A stretch of 58,113 nucleotides of DNA from Kribbella sindirgiensis (GCF_004331435.1 NZ_SJKA01000031.1:1-58113), one strand, 5' to 3'; positions 43,025-54,328 are shown, counted from the stretch's first letter. Notes: generated by a model not told the origin, from the letters alone. A program made the numbers and translations.

Positions 43025-43990
43025 CTATTCGGGGGTCGCGACGAGGCGGCCGAGGTTGGCGCGGGCGTCGAGGGTTTCGTGGATGCGGGCGACGTCGGTG
43101 AGCGCGTGGGTGGCGTGGACGACTGGGCGGAGTTCGCCGGACTGCCAGCGGCGGGTGACCTCGGCGATGTCGGCGCGGGCCTCGTCCGGGCGGGTCTGCT
43201 GCCAGCCGCCGAGCGAGACGCCGGTGACCGACTTGAGGCCGAACAGCTTGAGTACGGAGACGACCGGGACCTCGGTGGTGATCGCGCCGTACGTGATCAT
43301 CCGGCCGAGCGGTGCGAGCAGGTCGAGACCCTGGTCGAAGACGGTGCCGCCGACCGAGTCGAGGACGGTGTCGACGCCGTCGGGAGCGAGCTCGCGGACG
43401 CGGGCCGTCCACGCGGGGTCGGTCAGGTCGACGGGCTCGGCGCCGAGTTCGCGGATGAAGTCGAGCCGTTGCGCCGAGGACGCCGTACCGATGATCGTCT
43501 TCGGGTCGTAGGAGCGGGCCAGCTGGACGGCGAGGTGGCCGACGGTGCCGGCGGCGGACTGGATCAGGACGGTGCTCCCGGGGGCGACCTGGCCGGTTTC
43601 GAGCAGTCGATAGGCGAGTGGGGCGGTCATCGACATCATCGTCGCCTCGCCCGCGTCGGCGTCGTCGGGGACCGGTGCGAGGAAGCCTGCGTCGGCGACC
43701 GCGTAATCGGCGAAGGCGTCCTCGGACAGGGCGCTGACCCGTTGGCCGAGGAGGCCGGGCGGCGTGCCGGGGCCGAGTTTGACGACGCGGCCGACGACGT
43801 CGCCCGTGAGCGTGCCGGGGAGCGGACGGTCCCAGGGGGAGCCGCCGCGACGGAGGACGGTGTCGATCGCGTTGGCGCCGATCGCCTCGGCCTGGATCAG
43901 GACCTGGCCGGCGGCGGGCTCGGGGACGGCGACCTCGTCGAGCTGGAGTACGTCGGGACCGCCGTGGTGGTGGAAGCGCACTGCGCGCAT
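43025..43990 (-). CDS. MDR-family quinone oxidoreductase, zinc-independent
   Basis: Medium-chain dehydrogenase of 321 residues, ATG at 43990. MRAVRFHHHGGPDVLQL is the characteristic N-terminus of NADPH:quinone reductases. VLIQSAAGTVGHLAVQLARSY carries the AAGxVG cofactor loop. Zn-binding residues of alcohol dehydrogenases are absent. It lies nine bases downstream of the LysR gene end but on its own promoter, divergent from a MarR gene that probably controls it. Confidence 0.9.
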   Translation of the reverse strand: MRAVRFHHHGGPDVLQLDEVAVPEPAAGQVLIQAEAIGANAIDTVLRRGGSPWDRPLPGTLTGDVVGRVVKLGPGTPPGLLGQRVSALSEDAFADYAVADAGFLAPVPDDADAGEATMMSMTAPLAYRLLETGQVAPGSTVLIQSAAGTVGHLAVQLARSYDPKTIIGTASSAQRLDFIRELGAEPVDLTDPAWTARVRELAPDGVDTVLDSVGGTVFDQGLDLLAPLGRMITYGAITTEVPVVSVLKLFGLKSVTGVSLGGWQQTRPDEARADIAEVTRRWQSGELRPVVHATHALTDVARIHETLDARANLGRLVATPE

Positions 43991-43991
43991 G

Positions 43992-44038
43992 GTGGGATCT
44001 CCATATTGTGGGATGTATAAATAATGGGAGATTCCCAC
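43992..44038. promoter_or_regulatory. inverted repeats in the reductase/MarR divergent promoter
   Basis: GTGGGATCTCC (43992-44002) and GGAGATTCCCAC (44027-44038) pair with a single-base bulge. The stretch between is AT-rich and holds a -10-like box for the reductase. Likely MarR operators. Confidence 0.5.
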
Positions 44039-44078
44039 GATAACTCGACACGGCGGCCTTGCCAATAGAGTTGGTGCG

Positions 44079-44510
44079 GTGAAGAAGTCGCCGAACCACC
44101 GGCTGTCCGACCACGTGCTGTTCGCGCTCGGGCGGTCGAGTCAGTACGCCCAGCGGCTGGTCCGGCAGCACATGATCGACGGCGGCGTCCGGACGCAGCA
44201 CTATCACGTGCTCGCGAGTCTCGCGGACGACGGTGAGGCCGTGCAGGCGGCGCTCGCGGACCGGATCGGGTTCGACCGCAGCGATCTGGTGACGCTGCTG
44301 GACGAGCTCGAGGAGCTGAAGTTCCTGGCGCGGCGGGTCGATCCCGCCGACCGGCGACGGAAGATCGTCGCGATCACCCCGGCGGGTGAGCGGCAGCTCG
44401 ACGCGATGGACGAGCTGATCCGCGCCGCGGAGGCGGACCTGCTGGAGCCGCTGACCGCGGCGGAGCGCAAGACGCTGCTCGCGTTGCTCCGCCGCGTATC
44501 AGGCGATTAG
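44079..44510 (+). CDS. MarR-family regulator
   Basis: Winged-helix protein of 143 residues, GTG start. RTQHYHVLASLADDGEAVQAALADRIGFDRSDLVTLLDELEELKFLARRVDPADRRRKIVAITPAG is the MarR core including recognition helix and wing. It is divergent from the quinone reductase gene with dyads between them. Its 3' end overlaps the convergent pyrophosphatase gene by four bases. Confidence 0.9.
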   Translation: MKKSPNHRLSDHVLFALGRSSQYAQRLVRQHMIDGGVRTQHYHVLASLADDGEAVQAALADRIGFDRSDLVTLLDELEELKFLARRVDPADRRRKIVAITPAGERQLDAMDELIRAAEADLLEPLTAAERKTLLALLRRVSGD

Positions 44511-44995
44511 TGGCCTTCGGTCTTCAGGCGGGCGAAGGAGGCGGTGATCTCGGTCTCGGCGTCGGCGCGGCCGACCCAGGTGGCGCCCTCGACCGACTTG
44601 CCGGGCTCGAGGTCCTTGTAGACCTCGAAGAAGTGCTGGATCTCCAGCCGGTCGAACTCCGGCACGTGGTGGATGTCGCGCAGGTGCTCCTGCCGCGGGT
44701 CGCCGGCCGGGACGCAGAGGACCTTGTCGTCCGGCCCCTTCTCGTCGGTCATCCGGAACATGCCGATCGCGCGAGCGCGGATCAGGCAGCCCGGGAACGT
44801 CGGCTCCGGCAACAGCACGAGCGCGTCCAGCGGGTCGCCGTCCTGGCCCAGGGTGTCCTCGATGAACCCGTAGTCGGACGGATACTGGGTCGCCGTGAAC
44901 AGCGTCCGGTCCAGCCGCAGACGGTTCGTCTTGTGGTCCAGCTCGTACTTGTTGCGAGTGCCCTTGGGGATCTCGATGAAGACGTCGAACTCCAT
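44507..44995 (-). CDS. ppa: inorganic pyrophosphatase
   Basis: Family I soluble pyrophosphatase, which hydrolyses PPi released in biosynthesis. With the ATG at 44995 it has 162 residues, the usual actinobacterial length. Motifs: EIPKGTRNKYE, DYGFIEDT, GDPLDALVLL with the metal Asp cluster, and the MFRMTDEKGPDDKVL segment. Divergent from dacB with a 50-bp gap. Highly confident. Confidence 0.95.
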   Translation of the reverse strand: MEFDVFIEIPKGTRNKYELDHKTNRLRLDRTLFTATQYPSDYGFIEDTLGQDGDPLDALVLLPEPTFPGCLIRARAIGMFRMTDEKGPDDKVLCVPAGDPRQEHLRDIHHVPEFDRLEIQHFFEVYKDLEPGKSVEGATWVGRADAETEITASFARLKTEGH

Positions 44996-45045
44996 ACGGC
45001 AGATACTGTCACGGTTCCGACCGACCGAATGACAGGAGCAGCCCG

Positions 45046-46413
45046 GTGGCCCGACCTGCCCGTGCGGCATTCGTCACGCTCCTCGCCACGGCGCTGTGCA
45101 CAAGCACGGGCGCCGGCCTGGTGAGCAGCGCACGCGCCGTACCCGGTTCAGTGCAGACAGCTGACCGGAGCACCCAGCAGGCTCCGGCCGTTCTGCCGCC
45201 GGCGACCACCGAGGGCGCTGCCCCGACCGCGGCCGGCGTCGGTACGGCGCTCGCGGCGATCCTCAAGGACCCGTCTCTCGGCCCGCACCACGGCATCTAC
45301 GTGTACGACGCCTCACGCGGCAAGCCGGTGTTCTCGGTCGGTGCCGCCACGCCGTACACGCCTGCCTCCACCTTGAAGCTGCTCACCACGGTCTCCGCTC
45401 TCGCCACGCTTGGCCCGGACCACACGTTCGCCACCAAGGTCGTGAGCGCCGGCAAGGGGTCGATCGTGCTGGTCGGCGGCGGCGACCCGCTGCTTGCTGT
45501 GCAGCAGGCGAGCGATTACCCGGCCCGTGCCACCCTCCAGGCGCTCGCTCAGAGCACGGCGAAGGCTTTGAAGGCACAGGGCGTCGCCTCCGTGACCCTC
45601 GGGTACGACGCCTCGCTGTTCAGCGGCCCGGCCATCAACGCGAACTGGGAGGCGAACTACGTCCCCGAAGGCATCGCCGCTCCCACCTCCGCGCTCTGGG
45701 TCAACGAGGGGCGCCTGTCACCGGGCATGGCCAAGCGGGCGACCTCTCCGGCGCTGGCCGCGGCCACGTCGTTCCAGAAGCTGCTGACGCAGTACGGCAT
45801 CAAGGTGGGTGCTGCCAAGGCTGCTGCGGCACCCGCCGCCGCCAAGCCGCTGGCGCAGGTCAAGTCGCCGACGCTCGGCCAGATCGTCGAGTACGTCAAC
45901 CTGCACAGCGACAACGACGGCGCCGAAGTGCTCCTGCGGCAGGTCGGCATCGCGACCGGCAACGGCGGCTCGTACGCGGGTGGCGTCAAGGGTCTCCGGG
46001 CCACGCTGACCAAGCTCGGCCTGGACGTCAGCAAGGCCCGCATCTACGACGGCAGCGGTCTGACCCGCAGCAACAAGGTCCCGCTCGACCTGCTCGCCGG
46101 TGCGGTCCGCGTGGCCGTGTCGAAGGACCACCCGGAGCTGCGGCACCTGCTGAGCGGTCTGCCGGTGGCCGGCTTCAACGGGAGCCTCAGGGAGCGGTTC
46201 AGCTCAGCTGGTACCGGCACCGGGACCGGACTGGTCCGTGCGAAGACCGGAACGCTCACAGGGGTCCACAGCCTGGCCGGATATGCCCGTGACCGCTCCG
46301 GCACGCTCCTGGTGTTCGCGATCGCCAGTGACAGCGTGCCGGTCCCGAAGACGCTCGACGCCCGCGCCGCGCTGGACCGTGCCACCGCTGCGCTGGCCAA
46401 CTGCGGCTGCTGA
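45046..46413 (+). CDS. dacB: D-alanyl-D-alanine carboxypeptidase/endopeptidase DacB (PBP4)
   Basis: Class C penicillin-binding protein of 455 residues, exported by an N-terminal signal peptide. Catalytic motifs: Ser108-x-x-Lys111 in ASTLKLL, Ser288-Asp-Asn290 in HSDNDG, and Lys400-Thr-Gly402 in AKTGTLTG. The insertion domain between the first two motifs fits DacB. It trims peptidoglycan peptides. GTG start preceded by AGGAGC. Divergent from ppa and followed by the metalloprotease-like gene. Confidence 0.93.
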   Translation: MARPARAAFVTLLATALCTSTGAGLVSSARAVPGSVQTADRSTQQAPAVLPPATTEGAAPTAAGVGTALAAILKDPSLGPHHGIYVYDASRGKPVFSVGAATPYTPASTLKLLTTVSALATLGPDHTFATKVVSAGKGSIVLVGGGDPLLAVQQASDYPARATLQALAQSTAKALKAQGVASVTLGYDASLFSGPAINANWEANYVPEGIAAPTSALWVNEGRLSPGMAKRATSPALAAATSFQKLLTQYGIKVGAAKAAAAPAAAKPLAQVKSPTLGQIVEYVNLHSDNDGAEVLLRQVGIATGNGGSYAGGVKGLRATLTKLGLDVSKARIYDGSGLTRSNKVPLDLLAGAVRVAVSKDHPELRHLLSGLPVAGFNGSLRERFSSAGTGTGTGLVRAKTGTLTGVHSLAGYARDRSGTLLVFAIASDSVPVPKTLDARAALDRATAALANCGC

Positions 46414-46453
46414 TCAGGCGGCACATGTTGGGACATACCACTAGGGTCGTTGT

Positions 46454-47548
46454 ATGAGTACGGCGGAAGGCGGGACCACGACCGAGATGGTCGACTGGCA
46501 GCTGGCGACCGGCGTGGCGCGGAAACTGCTCCGACCCGGCCCTGCGGTCAGCCGCGCGGAGGCGGACCAGGTGGTCGCCGAGCTGCGTCAGTTCGCGGCT
46601 GACTCCGAGGGGCACGTGCGCGAGTTCACCGGGCTGAAGGCCACGTCGGCCACTGCGCCGGTGATGATCGTCGACCGGCCCGGCTGGGTTCAGGCGAACG
46701 CGGACGGCTTCCGGACCGTGCTGCAGCCGCTGGCGGACAAGCTGCGCGAGAAGGCGGACCGCACTGCGGGCCTGTCCTCCGCGGTCGGCTCCCGGGTGAC
46801 AGGTATCGAGGCCGGCGCGCTGCTGGCGTTCCTGTCGTCGCGGGTGCTCGGTCAGTTCGACCCGTTCTACCCCGCACAGCCTGACCCGGACCGTCCCGGT
46901 CTGACCGGTCGTCTGCTGCTGGTGGCGCCCAACGTCATGCAGGTCGAGTCCGAGCTGGGCGTCGTACCGCGGGACTTCCGGCTGTGGGTGTGTCTGCACG
47001 AGGAGACGCACCGGGTGCAGTTCACCGCGGTGCCGTGGCTGCGGGACCACCTGCGGTCAGAGATCGCCCTGTTCCTCGACCAGGCCGAGCTGGACGCTTC
47101 GGCGTACGCCGCGATGTTCCGCGAGGCCGTGCAGCGGCTGGGGCGGTCGGTCCGCGGTGAGGCCGAACTGAGCCTGGTGGACCTGATGCAGTCGCCGGAG
47201 CAGCGCGCCGTGCTGGACCGGCTGACCGCGGTCATGTCGTTGCTGGAAGGTCATGCCGACTTCGTGATGGACGGGGTCGGGCCGTCGGTCATTCCGACGG
47301 TGGACACCATCCGCTCCAAGTTCTCGTCGCGGCGGGCGAGCGGCAACCCGGTGGACCAGCTGCTGAAGCGGCTGCTCGGGCTGGACGCGAAGCTGCGGCA
47401 GTACAAGGACGGTGCCGCGTTCGTCCGCCGGGTGGTCGACCGGGTCGGCATGGAGGGCTTCAACCGGGTCTGGACCGGTCCGAACACGTTGCCGACGAAG
47501 AACGAGATCGCGAACCCCGATGCCTGGGTCGCCCGACTCCACGGCTGA
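46454..47548 (+). CDS. zinc-dependent metalloprotease-like protein (DUF2342)
   Basis: Protein of 364 residues. LHEETHRVQF holds a zinc HExxH motif (His182, Glu183, His186). The flanking sequence fits the DUF2342 family, conserved in actinobacteria and sometimes annotated as associated with coenzyme F420, though no peptidase activity is certain. The window also contains fbiC, consistent with an F420-using host. The gene stands just before tilS in the same direction, probably part of that transcript. Confidence 0.85.
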   Translation: MSTAEGGTTTEMVDWQLATGVARKLLRPGPAVSRAEADQVVAELRQFAADSEGHVREFTGLKATSATAPVMIVDRPGWVQANADGFRTVLQPLADKLREKADRTAGLSSAVGSRVTGIEAGALLAFLSSRVLGQFDPFYPAQPDPDRPGLTGRLLLVAPNVMQVESELGVVPRDFRLWVCLHEETHRVQFTAVPWLRDHLRSEIALFLDQAELDASAYAAMFREAVQRLGRSVRGEAELSLVDLMQSPEQRAVLDRLTAVMSLLEGHADFVMDGVGPSVIPTVDTIRSKFSSRRASGNPVDQLLKRLLGLDAKLRQYKDGAAFVRRVVDRVGMEGFNRVWTGPNTLPTKNEIANPDAWVARLHG

Positions 47549-47555
47549 GCGCCTG

Positions 47556-48560
47556 GTGGGAGAGCGGCGGGGGAAACTTCACCCCGCCGTCGCTCGCACC
47601 CGGGAAGCGGTCCGGGCGACGCTGAGCGAGCTGCCGCGGGGCACCACCGTCCTGGTCGCCTGCTCCGGCGGAACCGACTCGCTCGCGCTGGCGGCCGCTA
47701 CCGCCTTCGAGGCGCCCAAGCTCGGTCTACGGGCCGGTGCGGTCGTCGTCGACCACGGTCTGCAGGCCGACTCGGGACATGTCGCGGCGACTGCTGCCGA
47801 GCAGTGCCAGACGCTCGGTCTGGACCCCGTGCAGGTCCGTGAGGTCGAGGTCGGCACTGAGGGCGGTCCGGAGGGCGCTGCGCGGACGGCGCGGTACGAC
47901 GCTCTGCGGGACGCGGCGGATGAGCTGGCGGCGGACGTCGTACTGCTCGCTCACACCCGTGATGACCAGGCTGAGACCGTTTTGCTCGGGTTGGGGCGTG
48001 GCTCGGGGGCCAGGTCGCTGGCTGGGATGGCTCCGGCTGTGGGGCTGCTGCGGCGGCCGTTCCTGGAGGTCCCGCGAGCCACTACGGCTGCTGCGTGTAT
48101 CGCGTCCGGGTTGCGGCCGTGGCACGACCCGCACAACGACGATCCGCAGTACACGCGGGTCCGCGTACGGCACGAAGTACTGCCGGTGCTGGAGGAGGCG
48201 CTGGGGCCCGGTGTGGTCGAGGCGCTGGCCCGTACGGCGGGTCTGCTCCGGGCGGACGCGGATGCGCTCGATCAGCTCGCTGCGGATGTTGCGGAGACCA
48301 CACTGAGCCGCGCCGAGGGACAGGTCCGCAGCGACATCGGCGTACTCGATGAGCAGCCCGCCGCGATCCGCACGCGGGTCCTGCGGCAGGCAGCCCTGGA
48401 AGCCGGTTGCCGGGCCACCGACCTCACCGCCGGTCACGTGGCGTCCGTCGACGCGCTCGTGACCGACTGGCGCGGGCAGCGCTGGATCGATCTGCCGCAA
48501 GGCATCCGGGCGATCCGCAGCGGCGGATTCATCATCCTCGGTCCGGATGTGACAGGCTGA
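47556..48560 (+). CDS. tilS: tRNA(Ile)-lysidine synthetase
   Basis: Modifies C34 of the AUA-decoding tRNA-Ile to lysidine. The PP-loop ATP motif SGGTDS is at residues 37-42, followed by VDHGLQADS and HTRDDQAETVLLGLGRGSG, all hallmark TilS sequences. The GTG at 47556 gives 334 residues; the frame stays open further upstream only across the preceding gene. The order tilS-hpt-ftsH is conserved in many bacteria. Confidence 0.93.
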   Translation: MGERRGKLHPAVARTREAVRATLSELPRGTTVLVACSGGTDSLALAAATAFEAPKLGLRAGAVVVDHGLQADSGHVAATAAEQCQTLGLDPVQVREVEVGTEGGPEGAARTARYDALRDAADELAADVVLLAHTRDDQAETVLLGLGRGSGARSLAGMAPAVGLLRRPFLEVPRATTAAACIASGLRPWHDPHNDDPQYTRVRVRHEVLPVLEEALGPGVVEALARTAGLLRADADALDQLAADVAETTLSRAEGQVRSDIGVLDEQPAAIRTRVLRQAALEAGCRATDLTAGHVASVDALVTDWRGQRWIDLPQGIRAIRSGGFIILGPDVTG

Positions 48561-48565
48561 GGGCC

Positions 48566-49117
48566 GTGGATGCGGCGGACATCGAGAAGGACCTGAGCAA
48601 GATCCATTACACCGAGGACCAGATCCTCGCGAAGCTGCGGGAGCTGGCAGCGCGGATCGAGGCCGACTACGAGGGCAAGGACCTGCTGCTGGTCGGCGTC
48701 CTGCGCGGCGCGGTGATGGTGATGGCCGACCTGGCCAGGTCGTTCAGCCGGCACGTGGAGATGGACTGGATGGCCATCTCGTCGTACGGCTCCGGGACCA
48801 AGTCGTCGGGTGTGGTGCGGATCCAGAAGGACCTGGACACCGACATCACCAACCGGCACGTGCTGATCGTCGAGGACATCATCGACACCGGCCTCACGCT
48901 CAGCTGGCTGGTCAGCAACCTGGAGTCACGCAAGCCCGCCTCGCTGGAGCTGTGCACGGCCTTCGTGAAGCCGGACGCCGCGAAGATGCAGGTCCCGGTG
49001 AAGTACGTCGGCCTGGAGCTGCCGGACGAGTTCGTCGTCGGGTACGGGCTGGACTACGCGGAGAAGTACCGGAACCTGCGCTGCGTGGCGACTCTGGCCC
49101 CGCACGTCTACTCCTGA
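48566..49117 (+). CDS. hpt: hypoxanthine phosphoribosyltransferase
   Basis: Purine-salvage enzyme converting hypoxanthine or guanine with PRPP to nucleotides. 183 residues from the GTG at 48566, five bases after the tilS stop. The PRPP motif VLIVEDIIDTGLTL is near residue 100, with VGVLRGAVMVMADL and YVGLELPDEFVVGYGLDY typical of the family. The conserved tilS-hpt-ftsH order supports the call. Confidence 0.95.
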   Translation: MDAADIEKDLSKIHYTEDQILAKLRELAARIEADYEGKDLLLVGVLRGAVMVMADLARSFSRHVEMDWMAISSYGSGTKSSGVVRIQKDLDTDITNRHVLIVEDIIDTGLTLSWLVSNLESRKPASLELCTAFVKPDAAKMQVPVKYVGLELPDEFVVGYGLDYAEKYRNLRCVATLAPHVYS

Positions 49118-49291
49118 TCCGCGCTTCAGGGCAGACTTGGTGACGGCCTGTACAACGGGTCGTACCGTCCTTTGGTGACCCTCGTGCTGTGTTGTCTTGT
49201 GCGACACGAGACACTTGGACTGGTATTACCGTCACAAGCCCGCCATACCCGGGCCTGCCGAGCTAGGAGGGACGGGGCCTAGGCCTCGATC

Positions 49292-51325
<2,034 letters not shown>

Positions 51326-51333
51326 GCTGACCA

Positions 51334-51498
51334 AGGTCCTGTCTGGCGATCCATCGCCTACTGCGGGGCACTCGGCACGGCACCTCGCCGCACGGGTGCA
51401 AAGGCCACGATGCTCCGCATCGAGACCTTCGCCCCCGCACGCCGAGCCACCGCACCGAGCACCTCCTCGCTACGGCGCTGGATCACCAGACAGGACCT
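51334..51498. repeat. large inverted repeat downstream of ftsH
   Basis: Arms 51334-51358 and 51474-51498 match at about 22 of 25 positions and enclose 115 bases that also carry partial palindromes. The loop-proximal sequence (CCTACTGCG...CTCGGC at the left, CTCGCTACGGCG at the right) recurs in the hairpin at 56704-56781. Confidence 0.7.
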
Positions 51499-51507
51499 AG
51501 CTCGACG

Positions 51508-51540
51508 AACGCCGCCACCCGACCGGGTGGCGGCGTTTTC
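51508..51540. terminator. intrinsic terminator between ftsH and folE
   Basis: AACGCCGCCACCC (51508-51520) and GGGTGGCGGCGTT (51525-51537) form a perfect 13-bp stem with a GACC loop, followed by TTTTC. Confidence 0.9.
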
Positions 51541-51566
51541 GTTCGCCTGCGGGGTAGCGTGCCGGG

Positions 51567-52139
51567 ATGGTGTCACCGAACTTCGACCACGAGCGCGCCG
51601 AGCGGGCCGTGCGCGAGCTGCTGTACGCGATCGGCGAGGACCCGGACCGCGAGGGTTTGCGGGACACTCCGGCGCGGGTGGCCCGCTCGTACGCCGAGAT
51701 CACGGCCGGGCTCGGTCAGGGCGCCGAGGACGTGCTGACGACCACGTTCGCGCTCGAGCACGACGAGATGATCCTGGTGAAGGACATCGAGGTCTGGAGC
51801 CTGTGCGAGCACCACCTGGTCCCGTTCACGGGGGTCGCGCACGTCGGGTACATCCCGAGCCGGGACGGCCGCGTGACCGGGTTGTCGAAACTCGCCCGGC
51901 TGGTCGACGTGTACGCGAAACGCCCGCAGGTCCAGGAGCGGCTGACCACGCAGGTCGCCGAGTCCCTGGTCGAGATCCTGCAGCCGCGCGGCGTGATCGT
52001 GGTGATCGAGTGCGAGCACCTGTGCATGACCATGCGCGGCGTCCGGAAACCGGGCGCCAAGACGATCACCTCGGCCGTCCGGGGCCAGCTCCGCAACCCT
52101 GTGACCCGCGCCGAGGCGATGAGTCTGATCGTTGGGTGA
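51567..52139 (+). CDS. folE: GTP cyclohydrolase I
   Basis: First enzyme of folate (tetrahydropterin) synthesis, making dihydroneopterin triphosphate from GTP. 190 residues. LCEHHLVPFTGVAHVGYIPS includes the zinc Cys-His site, and CEHLCMTMRGV the second zinc Cys; GLSKLARLVDVYAKRPQVQERLT is the core active-site helix. The terminator upstream suggests its own promoter. It begins the local folate gene set. Confidence 0.96.
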   Translation: MVSPNFDHERAERAVRELLYAIGEDPDREGLRDTPARVARSYAEITAGLGQGAEDVLTTTFALEHDEMILVKDIEVWSLCEHHLVPFTGVAHVGYIPSRDGRVTGLSKLARLVDVYAKRPQVQERLTTQVAESLVEILQPRGVIVVIECEHLCMTMRGVRKPGAKTITSAVRGQLRNPVTRAEAMSLIVG

Positions 52140-52275
52140 CCCACCCGTAGCCCGGGGCGGGCTGTGGTCGTTGAAGTTTGAGAGTCCAGCACTATGGACA
52201 TTCTGTCGCTGAGCGTTTACTTTCCGTAGTGGTGCTTGGCCAACGGGGACCAGGTGCCGGTGTGAGGAGGACAGG

Positions 52276-53427
52276 ATGTCGGGGCGTTTCCGGGTCGGCG
52301 CCGCACTTACCGGGGTCGTCGTCCTGACGGCCGGCGGGCTGGTCGCGGCGAACTGGGCCACCGCGGACACGCGGAACAAGACCGGATCCCAGACCGCACC
52401 CCACAAGCAGGCCGCGAAGACGGCGGTGGACCCGCTGGTCGCGGAGACCCTGGAGTCGGAGCTCGGCACCGACTCGGGCGTCGTGGGCAGCTACTACGAC
52501 GACTCCGGCGAGCTGATCGTCGCGGTGTCGGACCTCTCGACGGCCGCCCTGGTCCGCCGGATCGGCGCGGTCCCGCGGCTGGTCAAGTTCACCGCCAAGC
52601 AACTGAACGCCGTACAGGGCGAGCTGAACCGGCTGGCGGTCACGTCGAGCGCCGGCAAGGTGCGCTCGTGGTACGTCGACCCGATGTCGGGGACCGTGGT
52701 GGTTTCGGTGCAGCGCGGCGCGCACGACTCGATCACCAACCGGTTCCTGTCCCGCGCGCTGGCGAACGGCGAGCGGGTGACGCTGCGCGAGGTGTCCGGG
52801 ACGGTCCGGCCGACCGCGGACGATTTCAGCCTGCGCGGCGGCGTACAGGTCGACAAGAACACCGGGTACGTGTGCTCGCTCGGGTTCAATGCCAAGACCC
52901 GCAAAGGCAACCGGATCTTCCTGACCGCCGGGCACTGCACGTCCGGCAGGCCGTCGTTCTCCCGCAACGGGTACGTCCTCGGCAACACGTCCACGTCGAG
53001 CTTCCCGGGCCACGACTTCGGGTCGGTCGGCGTGATCGAGGGCTGGGACCAGCAGGGGTACGTCGAGGGCTGGGGCAACGGGAACGTCGCGGTCAAGGGG
53101 ATCGCGGACGCCACCGTCGGCTCCACGCTGTGCAAGTCGGGGAAGAGCACCGGCTGGACCTGCGGACGGATCGTCGCCCGGAACGTGACGGTGAACTACG
53201 GGAACAACCGCGTCGTCCGCGGGCTGTTCCAGCACACCGCCTGCGTCGAGACGGGTGACTCCGGCGGCGCCAGCATGACCGGGAACTATGCGCAGGGCAT
53301 CACCAGCGGGGCGGCGCTGATCGACGGGAAGTGCCTGGAGAAGTACGGCCAGACCAACGAGTCGTACGCCCAGCCGATCGCCCCGGCGCTGCAGTCGACG
53401 AAGTCCCGCCTGATCCTCGCGAACTGA
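52276..53427 (+). CDS. secreted S1-family (chymotrypsin-like) serine protease
   Basis: Exported protease of 383 residues with a signal peptide and a pro-region (about 40-185) like streptogrisin and alpha-lytic protease precursors. Catalytic triad: His220 in TAGHC, Asp247 in GHDFGSV, Ser329 in GDSGGAS. AGGAGG precedes the ATG. It interrupts the folate genes, standing between folE and folP on the same strand, with a 136-bp gap before it that probably holds its own promoter. Confidence 0.92.
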   Translation: MSGRFRVGAALTGVVVLTAGGLVAANWATADTRNKTGSQTAPHKQAAKTAVDPLVAETLESELGTDSGVVGSYYDDSGELIVAVSDLSTAALVRRIGAVPRLVKFTAKQLNAVQGELNRLAVTSSAGKVRSWYVDPMSGTVVVSVQRGAHDSITNRFLSRALANGERVTLREVSGTVRPTADDFSLRGGVQVDKNTGYVCSLGFNAKTRKGNRIFLTAGHCTSGRPSFSRNGYVLGNTSTSSFPGHDFGSVGVIEGWDQQGYVEGWGNGNVAVKGIADATVGSTLCKSGKSTGWTCGRIVARNVTVNYGNNRVVRGLFQHTACVETGDSGGASMTGNYAQGITSGAALIDGKCLEKYGQTNESYAQPIAPALQSTKSRLILAN

Positions 53428-53464
53428 GCCCAACCGCCCACTTGGGGGTGGGGGCTACTACGGT

Positions 53465-54328
53465 GTGTGGGTGAGATCTGAGCCGTGGGGTCACGTGGAC
53501 GGGTTGCCGGTGCTGGACCGGTGCCTCGTCATGGGTGTCGTGAACGTGACACCGGACTCGTTCTCGGACGGCGGTGAGTGGTTCGAGCCGAGTGCCGCGA
53601 TCAAGCACGGCCGGGAGCTGCTGGCCGAGGGCGCCGACCTGCTGGACGTCGGCGGTGAGTCGACCCGCCCGCGCGCCGTCCGGCCGTCGCAGGAGGAGGA
53701 GCTCCGCCGGGTGATCCCGGTCGTCGAGGCTCTCGCCGCGGAAGGCGCGATCATCTCCGTCGACACGATGCGGGCCCCGGTCGCGGAGCTCGTGCTGGAC
53801 GCCGGCGCCACGATGATCAACGACGTGTCCGGCGGCCTGGCCGATCCGGACATGCTCCCGCTGATCGCCGAGCGCGGAGCGCCGTACCTGTGCATGCACT
53901 GGCGCGGCCACTCGATCGACATGCAGAACAAGGCGGAGTACGGCGACGTCGTGGCCGAGGTGATCGCCGAGCTCGGCGAACGCCTCGAGGTGATCCGCCA
54001 GGCGGGGATCGACCTGAACCGGGTCGCTCTCGACCCCGGCCTCGGTTTCGCGAAGAACGCGGACCACAACTGGGAGATTCTGCGCCGGTTGCGGGAATTC
54101 GCCGTACTGGAAAGACCGTTACTGATCGGTGCGTCCCGGAAGACGTTCCTCGGTAGGCTGCTCGCCGACGAGCAGACCGGTGAACCCAGACCGGCCGTAC
54201 GACGAGACGACGCGAGCGTGGCCGTATCCGCCTTGGCCGCCGCCGCGGGTGCCTGGTGTGTCCGGGCGCACGCGGTGGCACCGAGCGCGGACGCGGTCCG
54301 GGTGGCCAAGAGATGGGGAACTGTATGA
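53465..54328 (+). CDS. folP: dihydropteroate synthase
   Basis: Joins p-aminobenzoate to the pterin diphosphate; target of sulfonamides. 287 residues from GTG 53465 (a GTG two codons later is possible). VMGVVNVTPDSFSDGGEW is the family signature and DVGGESTRPRA the second; GASRKTFLGR carries the loop Ser-Arg. Its stop overlaps the next start (ATGA). Part of the folP-NTF2-folB-folK unit. Confidence 0.95.
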   Translation: MWVRSEPWGHVDGLPVLDRCLVMGVVNVTPDSFSDGGEWFEPSAAIKHGRELLAEGADLLDVGGESTRPRAVRPSQEEELRRVIPVVEALAAEGAIISVDTMRAPVAELVLDAGATMINDVSGGLADPDMLPLIAERGAPYLCMHWRGHSIDMQNKAEYGDVVAEVIAELGERLEVIRQAGIDLNRVALDPGLGFAKNADHNWEILRRLREFAVLERPLLIGASRKTFLGRLLADEQTGEPRPAVRRDDASVAVSALAAAAGAWCVRAHAVAPSADAVRVAKRWGTV

